In this document: positions 21,001 through 28,897 of the stretch, piece by piece
How positions within the stretch are numbered: position 1 is the stretch's first letter
Layout: each line of letters starts with the position of its first letter
DNA from: Thermoplasmata archaeon
Lineage (GTDB): Archaea > Thermoplasmatota > Thermoplasmata > GCA-020350865
Length of the DNA stretch: 64,000 bases
Assembly (NCBI GenBank): GCA_020348445.1
Contig: CP070751.1
Coordinates: forward strand, 405,772 to 469,771
Reading direction: 5' to 3'
Notes under the pieces: model-generated
Databases searched by the model: none
Seen by the model: the letters and a program-made list of their open reading frames with translations, nothing else
What the model was told of the DNA's origin: nothing
Translations under genes and position numbers: made by a program

Positions 21001-21961
21001 AACCCATATCCTTGGCACCCTTGGGGTTGGTCATAATTATGTTTGTATCCAAATCTGTGAGAACTATTCCGTCGGGGGAGGTTTCCACAAGTGTGCGGTA
21101 AAGTTCCTCCCTTTCCAAAAGGGCTTTTTCAGCCTCTTTTCGCTCTGTTATATCCCTTGCAGTTGCCACAATGCTTTGAACTTTTCCTTCTTCCTTTTTT
21201 AATGATACCTGCACCTCCACAGGAATTATTTTGCCGTTTTTATGAATAAGCTCTATTTCGTACAATTTTGGTACCTTTTTTCCAGCCATCCTATCCTTGA
21301 ATATTTTTGCAGAGACCTTTTTGGACTTAGGTGTTAGAAAGTCATAAAAACTGTCAGCTGTTAAAATCTCCTCCTTTGTATAGCCTGTAAAATCCTTTAT
21401 ATTACCACCTATAAAGGATGGATTCATTTTGGTGTCGTACTCAACTATCACATCCCTGCTTACAGATAGCAACTCCCCTAGTCTTCTTTCATATCCTTTT
21501 ATCTCTTCCTCAAGCTTTTTCTCTCTTGTGATGTTTCTTGAGTACTCAACCACACTTTTAACTTCCCCTTTGTCGTCGTATATGGGGTAAAAATAGATTT
21601 CCCAATAGAGCTCGTTTTTATGATGATCCTCTGTTGAAAAAATCGTATGCTCGGGTTTTCCAGTCTCGAATACGTCTTTTGTGGGACAATCCTTGCATCT
21701 GGTTTTCTTGTCGCGAAAAGCCTTGTGACATTTTTTTCCTATTATTTCTTTTGGCCCCTTGTACCCATAGAAGTGTGCAAGGCTTTGATTTATATATATG
21801 ATATTATAGTTTTTGTCAATAACAGTGATCCCATCAGTTATTGCATTGAATACAGATTCAAGAAACTCCTTTGTCTCTGGCTCCTTCATTTTCGTATCCT
21901 TTTCCTTCTTCGATACCTTTTTTTTACCCTGCCCCACGGACTTTTTGGTCTTTGCCATCAT
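18014..21961 (-). CDS. Seven-PAS/GAF sensor with DUF835 and winged-helix output
   Basis: Cytoplasmic protein with no membrane helix. After a Lys-rich start, PAS domains lie at about 32-148, 158-275, 286-402, 412-526 and 536-652, GAF at 660-830, and PAS again at 840-957 and 966-1080; several end in the typical DITERK motif. PAS1 carries Cys78, Cys89 and Cys92 (CHKAF...CKDCP), a possible metal or redox site. Residues 1090-1240 match DUF835 (LLDRFDYLVTQNSF). Residues 1248-1315 form a winged helix (SYKHVGDGFRISRTTARKRI...LTEKG). There is no histidine kinase, receiver or cyclase domain, so it looks like a one-component sensor/transcription regulator (inference). ATG at 21961 or 21958; GGGGGG lies just upstream, and the TATA box at 21983-21990 would give a nearly leaderless mRNA. 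Confidence 0.88.
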   Translation of the reverse strand: MMAKTKKSVGQGKKKVSKKEKDTKMKEPETKEFLESVFNAITDGITVIDKNYNIIYINQSLAHFYGYKGPKEIIGKKCHKAFRDKKTRCKDCPTKDVFETGKPEHTIFSTEDHHKNELYWEIYFYPIYDDKGEVKSVVEYSRNITREKKLEEEIKGYERRLGELLSVSRDVIVEYDTKMNPSFIGGNIKDFTGYTKEEILTADSFYDFLTPKSKKVSAKIFKDRMAGKKVPKLYEIELIHKNGKIIPVEVQVSLKKEEGKVQSIVATARDITERKEAEKALLEREELYRTLVETSPDGIVLTDLDTNIIMTNPKGAKDMGYDSPEELIGMSAFDLMAQEDQPRIMENVGEMIEKGKVNNVEFNFVKKDGSLIPVEFNASLVYDEKGEPKAFLGISRNLSERRIAEEKLKESEEKFSNLFHQSNDAIILHDVKGNIVDANQRVLDIFGYSRKEILKLKIPKLHPPSELKKSEKAFKTISKKGFVNFEINFKKKNGDIFPAEVSSSLFEIGEKKVIQGIVRDITERKKVEEALKESEEMYRSLIKTSPDPITVTDLEGQITFVSDETLELSGFKKAKEVIGKNAFDFIAEEDKNRALKNLRKTIKQGVLKNAEYTMLRKDGTTYTGELSAAVIKDAFGKPKGFIATTRDITDRKKATEDLRYRLAFEELITTFSTHFIYLKTEEIDDGINMALKEIGSFADVDRSFVFLLHDEGKKFSNTHEWCADGIKSLKDQLQNLDVESFSWGIDRLKKLFPMDVPNVEELPKDASYYKKFLKKTKIKSLLAVPIVIESSLYGFVGFDSIRKKRSWPDDIISILHMVSEIFTNAFERIRSEEALRESEQKYRMLLDQSGDIITYFSPEGFILAMNHNAAEGLGGVPDDFLGKHISDMFQRDLADTSLKRIRRVAESLGSEEHEDIVELPTGIGWYRSHYHPMRDASGNVIGVQIISHDITQRKKAEEEVRELKEFNESIVQSMAEGIMILDEEGTVSFINPKVEKVLGYKSAKLIGNHWEDILATDFHRRMRDCFAENLRGEQDRFEAVLLKKNRTELPVLISASPQMKDGVFRGVLAVITDISERKREEIAREELMKYKIKKGSTYLIKEKELERGKDVVFELYKNHFKGLIITREHPEKIKREIDLNIPIFWMTKNPKDKASVKPEFPLLEKIIDDNIDRTTFVLLDRFDYLVTQNSFKEALNFVQHLNEIFYDRKATLIISLDPGTLNPQELSLLEKESSVLEKKLEERLSADLLDLLEFVNKRNMVGESPSYKHVGDGFRISRTTARKRIRELVDKGLIMERKSGRFKYLVLTEKGKEIL

Positions 21962-21980
21962 ATTCCCCCCAGATGATTCC

Positions 21981-22012
21981 TATTTATATATGGTTAGATA
22001 TGGTTAACCATA
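21981..22012 (-). promoter_or_regulatory. Promoter with palindromic operator of the PAS regulator
   Basis: On the minus strand a TATATAAATA box occupies 21990-21981, about 25 bp before the start codon. Right next to it lie three TATGGTTA half-sites: 21989-21996 (overlapping the TATA/BRE region), 21999-22006 and, inverted, 22005-22012. The last two form the perfect 14-bp palindrome TATGGTTAACCATA, and the first two are spaced 10 bp apart. A protein bound here would compete with TBP/TFB, so autorepression is the simplest reading (inference). Confidence 0.55.
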
Positions 22013-22185
22013 TACTTACACTGTCTGGCTCTTTGAATTTTAATGATAGGGTTAGGTAATATTGCACCTCTCATATATATCTTTATGGTTTTAGGATCAA
22101 AAGGAGTTTATCATGACCCCTTTTTTGCCAGTGGAAAACCTTGGTTTTGGGCCCCATATCACCAAAAATACGGGATTTTGCACTA

Positions 22186-24528
22186 TCATGCAATATAAAC
22201 TATCACTATATTGATACCACTGTCATCATCTTCAACAGATAGGGTTAATGACCCAGGTCCCTCATATGTTAGGATCGTTGTATCATAAATGTCCCTTGGA
22301 TTTACATCTGGGGAAGGATATGGATCAGGAGTTGGTGGATTATTTAGGTATTCCACAGAGGCAGCCTGGGAACCATAGGTGTAGGTAAGTGCCTCGTCGT
22401 CGCTTCCAGGATCTGTGATATGGGAGGTCACTTCAAAGGAATGCCCTACAAAATATGCGTTCAAATCCACCTCCCAGGGCTCCACATGATTTGGATGGTC
22501 GCTGTCCCTTTTCTTGGACTGCTGCGTGTTGAAGGTATGATGTATCCTCTCCTCGGAGCCGTCCTCAAACCTTAGTATGATCCAAACTGGGTTTCCTGCG
22601 TTGTTTTGCTTGTCTTTACCGTTGTTTGGCTGGTCACCTTCGATCTCGTCGCCAACATCTGGATAAGGATCGTAGGTCACGATGGCGGAATAGCTCTTTG
22701 ACAGATCAAGGGTTGTGGGAAGTAGGGGATCCTCATAGGTAGGATTGTCATCTGGGCTGCCTGGCCATCTTTCCACTTCGAGATAGCCTGCATGATTTTC
22801 GTCCGCATAAAGTGTCAGGCCCACATTGCTCCATTTTGAGCCCGCCACTCTCAATCCGATTTTTACATCCATTGTTACCGACTCGATTTCCACTGTTGGA
22901 TCGACATTTAGGACCGTTATATTGCATGTGTCTGTATCAGATAATCCCTGTTCGTCTGTTACAGTCAAGGTCACTATGAAAATCCCGTCATCACCATATA
23001 TATGGGTGGATCTGGGCCCTGTTGCGTCAATATCATCTTGTGGGTCTCCATCTCCATTGGAATCAATTTCTGCATCAAAATCCCATTCATAGGCTCCTAT
23101 GGGGCCATCAGGATCGTAACTTCCTGTTCCATCGAACTTTACCTCATCCCCTTCATATACAATCTGATTTTCACCAGCATGGGCAATTGGGGGTTTGTAC
23201 CTATTCTCTAAAACATAAAGATAATTATCATGGCAACCAAATATCACCTCTGCGAGGCCGTCCTGCTCTATATCTGCTATGCACGGCTGGCCCCATATAT
23301 GACCCGTGGTCTCAAAGGTCCATTCTATGGCTCCATCCAGGGTGCTCAGACAGTACAGATTTGGATATGCACCGCATATGACCTCGATTACACCATCCCC
23401 GTCTATATCTGCCGTGACCAAAGGCGCCTGTGACCATGTGGAATTTGGTAAGACTGTTTCCCAGAGTATGGCTCCATTTGTACCCTTGTAGGCCACAATG
23501 GTGTGGTCATTTGAGTCCCCACCTATAATATCCTCAAGGCCGTCAGAATCAATGTCCAATAATGTTGGCGAGGTATAGAAATAGGTGTGAGCGCTGCTTC
23601 GCCAAAGCTCTGAGCCGTTGTGGTAAAGCACCACTGCATCCCCCGAAGAGCCATTCCCACCGATGGTAAAGACTATGATCTCGTCAAAGGTATCGCCGTT
23701 AACATCTGCTAAAACAGGTGTGGCTTCCACCCCATATCCCACATCCTGCTCCCATTCAAGGGCTCCTGTTTTAGCATTATATGATCTTATAATTGCATGA
23801 TTGTCTATGACAATCAATTCAAGCTCTCCATCCTTGTCAAGATCGCCTATGGGTGAGGATGCCCTAACAAAATGCTCGAATTCAAAAGAGCGCCATAAAA
23901 TACTCCCGTCAGGGCCGTTGAGGGCATAAAAATACTCATCCTGGCTACCTAAAAGAACATCGTTAATCCCATCATCATTTATGTCCAAAAGGAGGGGTGA
24001 AGACTGAAAGCCCCTGAAAATCCCTCCTGATACATTGCTCTCAAACCGCCATATTTTGCTACCGTCCTCACCATTGAGCACATACAGATTTGGATCCCCA
24101 GTGTTGTCGAAATAACCCCCGAACACGATCTCGTTTTTTCCGTCTCCATCAACGTCCCCTATACTGGGCGAGTTAACGATATCCCCAAGTGCTGAGAAGT
24201 TCCAGAGTTCGCTTCCAAATCTGTCAAGGGCATAGAGATGATCATCGTTCGAGCCAAAGACAACCTCATACTCACCGTCGTTGTTGATGTCCCCAACAGT
24301 GGGTGGTGATTTAACGGCAGCGCCTGTTAAAAAGGACCATTTCACGGCTGGCTCCACGATATTGCTGGTAAGGGGTGAGTTTCCCGTGCGTTTATCATCG
24401 TACCTGTACATCAACCAGTCATCATCATTTGCGACTCCGCTTGTGGCCGAAACCAGGGTGGATAATATCAGAATTATCGATAAATATATTACTACATGGT
24501 TTTGTGTGGACTTTTCCATTACTTTCAT
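22186..24528 (-). CDS. Secreted PQQ/FG-GAP propeller protein with PKD domain
   Basis: The start at 24528 is chosen over upstream ATGs because GGGAGGGAGG ends 5 nt before it and a clean signal peptide follows (VVIYLSIILILSTLVSA). Residues 35-470 are about eight propeller repeats combining PQQ-like strands (LYALDRFGSELWNF) with calcium loops (DVDGDGKNEIVFG). A PKD domain follows (AHAGENQIVYEGD...YEWDFDAEIDSNGDGD), then the uncharacterised domain shared with 3-1976 and 39508-42081 (GLRVAGSKWSNV, RWPGSPDDN, HHTFNTQQSKKRDSDH, ITDPGSDDEALTYTYGSQ). No C-terminal anchor. It is the closest relative of the first protein in the window but lacks the inserted Kelch propeller. Function: extracellular binding or adhesion, unproven. 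Confidence 0.86.
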   Translation of the reverse strand: MKVMEKSTQNHVVIYLSIILILSTLVSATSGVANDDDWLMYRYDDKRTGNSPLTSNIVEPAVKWSFLTGAAVKSPPTVGDINNDGEYEVVFGSNDDHLYALDRFGSELWNFSALGDIVNSPSIGDVDGDGKNEIVFGGYFDNTGDPNLYVLNGEDGSKIWRFESNVSGGIFRGFQSSPLLLDINDDGINDVLLGSQDEYFYALNGPDGSILWRSFEFEHFVRASSPIGDLDKDGELELIVIDNHAIIRSYNAKTGALEWEQDVGYGVEATPVLADVNGDTFDEIIVFTIGGNGSSGDAVVLYHNGSELWRSSAHTYFYTSPTLLDIDSDGLEDIIGGDSNDHTIVAYKGTNGAILWETVLPNSTWSQAPLVTADIDGDGVIEVICGAYPNLYCLSTLDGAIEWTFETTGHIWGQPCIADIEQDGLAEVIFGCHDNYLYVLENRYKPPIAHAGENQIVYEGDEVKFDGTGSYDPDGPIGAYEWDFDAEIDSNGDGDPQDDIDATGPRSTHIYGDDGIFIVTLTVTDEQGLSDTDTCNITVLNVDPTVEIESVTMDVKIGLRVAGSKWSNVGLTLYADENHAGYLEVERWPGSPDDNPTYEDPLLPTTLDLSKSYSAIVTYDPYPDVGDEIEGDQPNNGKDKQNNAGNPVWIILRFEDGSEERIHHTFNTQQSKKRDSDHPNHVEPWEVDLNAYFVGHSFEVTSHITDPGSDDEALTYTYGSQAASVEYLNNPPTPDPYPSPDVNPRDIYDTTILTYEGPGSLTLSVEDDDSGINIVIVYIA

Positions 24529-24684
24529 GGAGTCCTCCCTCCCTAATTTGTTGATTTTCCTTGTATTTACGGAAAATATATGGTTTTTTGGCATATAAAA
24601 CGGTTTTGGAAAACTGCAGCCTTTTTAAAGAATTGTTCATGTTTTGTTCATATTACCCGAATTTGAACGTTATTACCTCGAAAT

Positions 24685-24924
24685 TCAATCTGCAGCCACC
24701 AATGTGGTTGTACCTATCACACCCTTTACCCCTCTTATGTTCTTCATGATGATATCTCTGAGTTTTGTGGTGTCCCTCTCCTCTATTACTATCACCATAT
24801 CGTACTCCCCGTAAACAAAATGTATGCTCTGTATTCCCTCGATATCCTTTAGTTTGCTGTATGCTTCGTCCTCTTCGCCCACAGCTATCTTTACCAAAAC
24901 AAAATTTGAGGATTTACCGTTCAT
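24685..24924 (-). CDS. Stand-alone Lrp/AsnC ligand-binding (RAM) protein
   Basis: 79 residues covering only the RAM (ACT-like) domain of Lrp/AsnC regulators, with no helix-turn-helix. Typical features are FVLVKIAVG, the GIQSIHFVYGEYDMVIVIE strand-turn-strand and the C-terminal TTTLVAAD. Such proteins bind amino acids or other small ligands and can associate with full-length Lrp proteins; the ligand here is unknown. An AAGGTGAC SD precedes the ATG, and a CTTTTATACC TATA box lies near 24955-24964. A second RAM protein follows on the same strand upstream. Confidence 0.85.
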   Translation of the reverse strand: MNGKSSNFVLVKIAVGEEDEAYSKLKDIEGIQSIHFVYGEYDMVIVIEERDTTKLRDIIMKNIRGVKGVIGTTTLVAAD

Positions 24925-25017
24925 GGAATGTCACCTTGCACAAATAGGCCTTAAGGTATAAAAGACTTGTCGGTTTTTTTTAATCCGATTATAAAAGATA
25001 TGTCTTATAAATGGATC

Positions 25018-25347
25018 CTATGAGGCTGCAACTAGGGTCTGCACATCCACTACACCATGGATTTCCCAGATCCTCCTCATCAATGCCTGTTTGTTTAGCT
25101 TGTTTCTCTCCCTGACTATCAGCACCAGATCATATTCTCCGTAAACCTTGTGGAAACCGTTGATACCCTGGATTTCCTTGAGCTCGGCCATGCTTTTTTC
25201 CATGGTGCCGGGAAGTAGTTTAACCAAAATGAATGACGCCGAATGTTCTTGCGGTCTGTAGGAAGGCGGGGGTGCCACGATTTTCGGTCTTAGGGTGCCT
25301 TCGGCAAATACTGGAGTTATATCAGAATTGTCTTTGTCATGTTTCAA
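25018..25347 (-). CDS. Stand-alone RAM protein, probable TTG start
   Basis: Lrp/AsnC-type RAM domain (SFILVKLLPGTMEKSM...GINGFHKVYGEYDLVLIVRERN, ending VQTLVAAS) with a Pro-rich N-terminal extension of about 40 residues and no DNA-binding domain. An ATG at 25407 is in frame, but the sequence after it contains the likely TATA box (TTTATAAT, around 25377-25385), while AGGTGAT lies just before a TTG at 25347. The TTG start is therefore preferred. Lies immediately downstream of pdxT on the same strand. Confidence 0.8.
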   Translation of the reverse strand: MKHDKDNSDITPVFAEGTLRPKIVAPPPSYRPQEHSASFILVKLLPGTMEKSMAELKEIQGINGFHKVYGEYDLVLIVRERNKLNKQALMRRIWEIHGVVDVQTLVAAS

Positions 25348-25409
25348 GGTATCACCTACCTTAATTATTGTAGAATAATTATAAATCCGTTTTGAACCAA
25401 AAATCAAGG

Positions 25410-26015
25410 CTAAAAATCAACATTCATAATCATATTCAATAACAATTTATGGACTCTCGTATCATTGGTTAGCTCAGGGTGAAAAGCAGCAGCAATAAGG
25501 TTATCTTGCCTTGCCAAAACAATCTTATCCTCAAAGGTGGCCAGGGTCTCGCATTCAGACCAAATCTTCTCTATTGCAGGTGCGCGGATGAACACAGCCT
25601 TATAGGGTGAATCAAAACCCTTGATTTCGAGTTTCGTCTCAAAGGATTCACGTTGTCTTCCAAAAGCGTTTCGTGCGACCTTCATATCCATTAAGCCAAG
25701 GAGGTTTGTATCTGTTTTATTTACCTCCAAATCCCCCTCCTTTGCCAGAAGTATACAACCTGCACATGTACCCATAATGGGCATTTTCGCAAAGGCCTTG
25801 TCTTTGATCATCTGAGATAATCCTGATTTTTCAATGAGCCTGGATATGGTAGTGCTCTCTCCCCCGGGAATGATCAGGCCTTGCACTTCCTTCAATTCCC
25901 TCTTACCCTTCACCTGAATTGCTTCTCCTTTAACATCCATCTCTAAAAAGGCTCTTTTTACGGCCTCTATATGCTCTGATACCGCCCCCTGAAGGGCAAT
26001 TACTCCCACCTTCAT
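25410..26015 (-). CDS. pdxT: Pyridoxal 5'-phosphate synthase glutaminase subunit
   Basis: Class I glutamine amidotransferase that releases ammonia from glutamine for the PdxS synthase subunit in vitamin B6 formation. Diagnostic motifs are GVIALQGAVSEH at the N-terminus, GGESTTISRL, the nucleophile Cys in GTCAGCILLA, and the catalytic His-Glu in AFHPELTND. The length (201 aa) is normal for PdxT. PdxS is not in this window. The next gene upstream, a potassium channel, ends 30 bp before its start on the same strand. Confidence 0.95.
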   Translation of the reverse strand: MKVGVIALQGAVSEHIEAVKRAFLEMDVKGEAIQVKGKRELKEVQGLIIPGGESTTISRLIEKSGLSQMIKDKAFAKMPIMGTCAGCILLAKEGDLEVNKTDTNLLGLMDMKVARNAFGRQRESFETKLEIKGFDSPYKAVFIRAPAIEKIWSECETLATFEDKIVLARQDNLIAAAFHPELTNDTRVHKLLLNMIMNVDF

Positions 26016-26045
26016 TTATTCACCATATGTATCTAAAAGAACACT

Positions 26046-27080
26046 TTAGGCTTTCTTCTCAAGATATATTAATATATCTTTGGGTTTCAGTTTAATTGCA
26101 TCCATGTCCTTTGCATCAAGGAGCTTTTTATCCCTATAAACTCCCATGACCACTATGCCCTTCAGTTCTTTTGGTCCCTTCCCGATTTCCCCTTCTGTTA
26201 CCACTCTTTGGCTGGATCTTACACCGCGCTGTGCTGTGAGCATGTCCTGAAATAAAAGCGCTAGATGCTCGTTTTGGGTTGCCGCGGCCATGAGATGTCC
26301 TCCTGCAATTGAGGGCGAGATTATGATATCGGCGCCGCTTCTCGTAAGGAGTTTGAAATTCTCCTCTTGATTTGCCCTAGCAATTATCTTGATGTTCTTG
26401 TTCATGTCCCGTGCTGTGAGGCTTATCAGGACATTGGCATCATCTCTTGGGAAGGTAATTATGATGTGTCTTGCCTTTGTTACCGCGGCCTTTGTGAGCA
26501 TGGCCTCCTTGGAAGCGTCGCCTAAAAAGCCCATAAATCCATCCTCGGCAGCTTCGCTAATTGCCTCCTGATTGTTATCTATTACTATTATCTGCTCCTT
26601 TTGATAGTTCTTTGCCACAAGCTCCTTTGCCGTGGCCTTTCCCGTGTTTCCATAGCCTGCGATGATCACGTGGTTCTCCAACTCCTTCTGAAGCTTCTTC
26701 ATGCGCCTTTCCTCCATAAACTGCTGTAATACCAATTGATAGGCAGTGCCTATAAAAACGATCCAGATAATGGCCCTCATTGGTGTTGCTACAAATGAAT
26801 CAAATAGCATTGCAAAAGTACTGTTGGGATGGATGTCCCCGTACCCTGTTGTGGTAATGGTGATGGCTGTAAAGTATATGACATCCACGGCATCCACCTC
26901 ACCGTCTCTTGTGTCCTCCAATCCCTCCCTATCCAACCAAAAAGCCAAGGCTATGATGCATAGTAGAATGAATATGAACAGCATTCTGTAAAGCAGGGTT
27001 TTTAATGGTGAGGTTTTATCCTTGACAAACAGTATCTTTCCTCTCAGACGCAACACCGTGTGCAGGTTATGATTTAACAT
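26046..27080 (-). CDS. Potassium channel with RCK (TrkA-N/C) domains
   Basis: Two-transmembrane potassium channel: TM1 about 25-48 (LLYRMLFIFILLCIIALAFW), pore with the canonical filter TTTGYGD, TM2 (AIIWIVFIGTAYQLVL), then an RCK/TrkA-N domain (HVIIAGYGNTGKATA, a nucleotide-binding GxGxxG) and a TrkA-C domain up to residue 344. RCK domains open the channel in response to ligands such as calcium or nucleotides. Divergently transcribed from a second channel-like gene (start 27168), sharing an 87-bp promoter region. Confidence 0.92.
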   Translation of the reverse strand: MLNHNLHTVLRLRGKILFVKDKTSPLKTLLYRMLFIFILLCIIALAFWLDREGLEDTRDGEVDAVDVIYFTAITITTTGYGDIHPNSTFAMLFDSFVATPMRAIIWIVFIGTAYQLVLQQFMEERRMKKLQKELENHVIIAGYGNTGKATAKELVAKNYQKEQIIVIDNNQEAISEAAEDGFMGFLGDASKEAMLTKAAVTKARHIIITFPRDDANVLISLTARDMNKNIKIIARANQEENFKLLTRSGADIIISPSIAGGHLMAAATQNEHLALLFQDMLTAQRGVRSSQRVVTEGEIGKGPKELKGIVVMGVYRDKKLLDAKDMDAIKLKPKDILIYLEKKA

Positions 27081-27167
27081 GTTTTAAATGTTTTTAATGC
27101 AAAGGAGTAACTTGAAAAAGCCATAAATTTTTAATACCCACTAGCAGTTGTCGTAACGGGCTTTGGG

Positions 27168-28235
27168 ATGCAGGACAATATCTTAAAAAGAAGGGTAGCT
27201 GTACTGATAGTAGCCATAATTGCCCTTCTGGTTTTGAGCCCCATAGGGTATATGATAATAAGAGGGACGGTCGAGGACAAACCAGCGTCGTTTATCGAGG
27301 CATTTTTCTGGACAGTGGCAACGATAACAACCATGGGTGCTCCAAGCGAGCTGGTTCTTGCAAGTGAGGTGGGCAGGGTCTACACAGTGATCGTGGTTTT
27401 CTCGGGAATCGCAATATTCTTCATAGGCTTTCCATTCTTCATCATAGGGCCCTGGCTTGAGGAGCAGGTGAAAAAGGCAACGTCCCCGGAGCGCATCCCC
27501 CTGCCTGAAAAGGATCATGTTATTGTATGTGGATACACTGAAATGGGCGAGGAGGTAATAGACGATCTAGAGCTGCACAACGTCCCCTATATACTAATTG
27601 ACCAGGACAAGAGCCTTGGAGACAAACTCGTTAGAAGCAAGACCCCCTTTATAATAGGCGATGCCAGGGATGCAGATGTTCTAAAGAGGGCAAATATCGA
27701 ATCATCCTTTTGTGTCGTGACTGCGGAAAACGACTCCAAGAATCCCATAATATGCCTTACAGCCAAAAGCATAAAACCCGATCTCAGAATCATAGCCAGC
27801 GTTGACGACGAGGAGCATGAGGAGGTTCTCATACGTGCAGGTGCCACAAAGGTTGTATCACCCAGGGCTTCCTCGGGAGTATTGCTGGCAAATATGGCAC
27901 TCTCCCGCTTCGATGTTGATATCAAGGGCAAGATCGCACTTTTGGAGAAGATGCATATCTGGCAGTATCCAATAAGCCATGACTCTGCATTAAAGGACAA
28001 GACCCTAAACGAGGCAGGCATCAGAAAGAAGACTGGGGCAACTGTAATCGGACTTTGGAAGAATAAGACACTGATCATAAATCCCTCCGCCAACGAAATC
28101 TTACCCGAGGGCTCAATACTTGTAACTATAGGTACCCCAGAGCAGCTCTCCAAAATCGGTGAGATCATGGTAACTGAGGAATCAAAGGCCAAGAAAAAGA
28201 AGAAAGAAGGCAAAAAATCCGGAGGTTCAGAATAA
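27168..28235 (+). CDS. Channel-like RCK protein with altered pore filter
   Basis: Two hydrophobic segments (VAVLIVAIIALLVLSPIGYMII and VYTVIVVFSGIAIFFIGFPF) flank a pore-like loop, followed by TrkA-N (DHVIVCGYTEMGEEVIDDL) and TrkA-C domains and a Lys-rich tail. The layout matches the neighbouring channel, but the filter reads TITTMGAPSE instead of TTTGYGD. Ion selectivity is therefore doubtful; it may carry another ion, be regulatory, or be inactive. The next gene starts on the last base of its stop codon (TAATG), with GGAGG upstream, indicating translational coupling. Confidence 0.88.
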   Translation: MQDNILKRRVAVLIVAIIALLVLSPIGYMIIRGTVEDKPASFIEAFFWTVATITTMGAPSELVLASEVGRVYTVIVVFSGIAIFFIGFPFFIIGPWLEEQVKKATSPERIPLPEKDHVIVCGYTEMGEEVIDDLELHNVPYILIDQDKSLGDKLVRSKTPFIIGDARDADVLKRANIESSFCVVTAENDSKNPIICLTAKSIKPDLRIIASVDDEEHEEVLIRAGATKVVSPRASSGVLLANMALSRFDVDIKGKIALLEKMHIWQYPISHDSALKDKTLNEAGIRKKTGATVIGLWKNKTLIINPSANEILPEGSILVTIGTPEQLSKIGEIMVTEESKAKKKKKEGKKSGGSE

Positions 28236-28897
28236 TGGTCAAAGTGATAGTTTGCGGCTACGGAACAGTGGGCAGGAAGGTGGTGGAGGAGCTGAGAAAG
28301 GCAAAGGTGGACTACTGTGTAATAGACCGTAATGGCGAGGTTTTCAAGGACGAGGTGTTCAAGTTCATAGTCGGTGACTCCATGAAAAAGAGGGTGCTTA
28401 AAGCCGCGGGAACAAGCTCAGCCGAGATGCTCATTGCCGCATGCGATACAGACGAGACAAATATATTTACAATCCTTGTAGCCAAGGGATTGAATCCAAA
28501 ATTGAGGATATTTGCCCTTGGTAAAAAAAGCGAGAGCATAAAGAAGCTGTACATGGCAGGAGCAGAGGCAGTGGTCTCAAGCTCGGCAGCCGGGGGAAGG
28601 GCTATTGCAAAGCATGCGATCATGCCCCATGTGGCAGAGTTCGTTGACAGGATAACTTTGACAAAGGATGTTCACATATCTGAACTTGTGATATCTTCAA
28701 AATCCAGGCTAGTCAATGTACAGTTGAAGAACTCCCGAATCAGGGAGAACACTGGTGTATCAATTTTGGCGATAAGAAGGGGAAAGGAGCTGATACCGAA
28801 TCCTCCAAGCAACACAGTGCTGCATGCCAAGGAGACCCTGATAGTAATTGGAAACCGGGAGCAGATAAAGTTACTTTCTCGGATAACTAAGGGTTAG
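28235..28897 (+). CDS. Stand-alone TrkA (RCK) regulatory protein
   Basis: 220 residues: TrkA-N Rossmann domain (VIVCGYGTVGRKVVEEL, conserved GxGxxG, acidic residue in CVIDRN) and TrkA-C domain, without a membrane part. Such proteins bind NAD(H) or nucleotides and gate potassium channels or Trk/Ktr transporters. The start overlaps the stop of the preceding channel-like gene, so the two are probably made together and the proteins may assemble (inference). Confidence 0.92.
   Translation: MVKVIVCGYGTVGRKVVEELRKAKVDYCVIDRNGEVFKDEVFKFIVGDSMKKRVLKAAGTSSAEMLIAACDTDETNIFTILVAKGLNPKLRIFALGKKSESIKKLYMAGAEAVVSSSAAGGRAIAKHAIMPHVAEFVDRITLTKDVHISELVISSKSRLVNVQLKNSRIRENTGVSILAIRRGKELIPNPPSNTVLHAKETLIVIGNREQIKLLSRITKG

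Noticed and set aside
18014..21961. Histidine kinase annotation for the PAS protein
   Set aside because: No H-box or HATPase motif exists; the C-terminus is DUF835 plus a winged helix.
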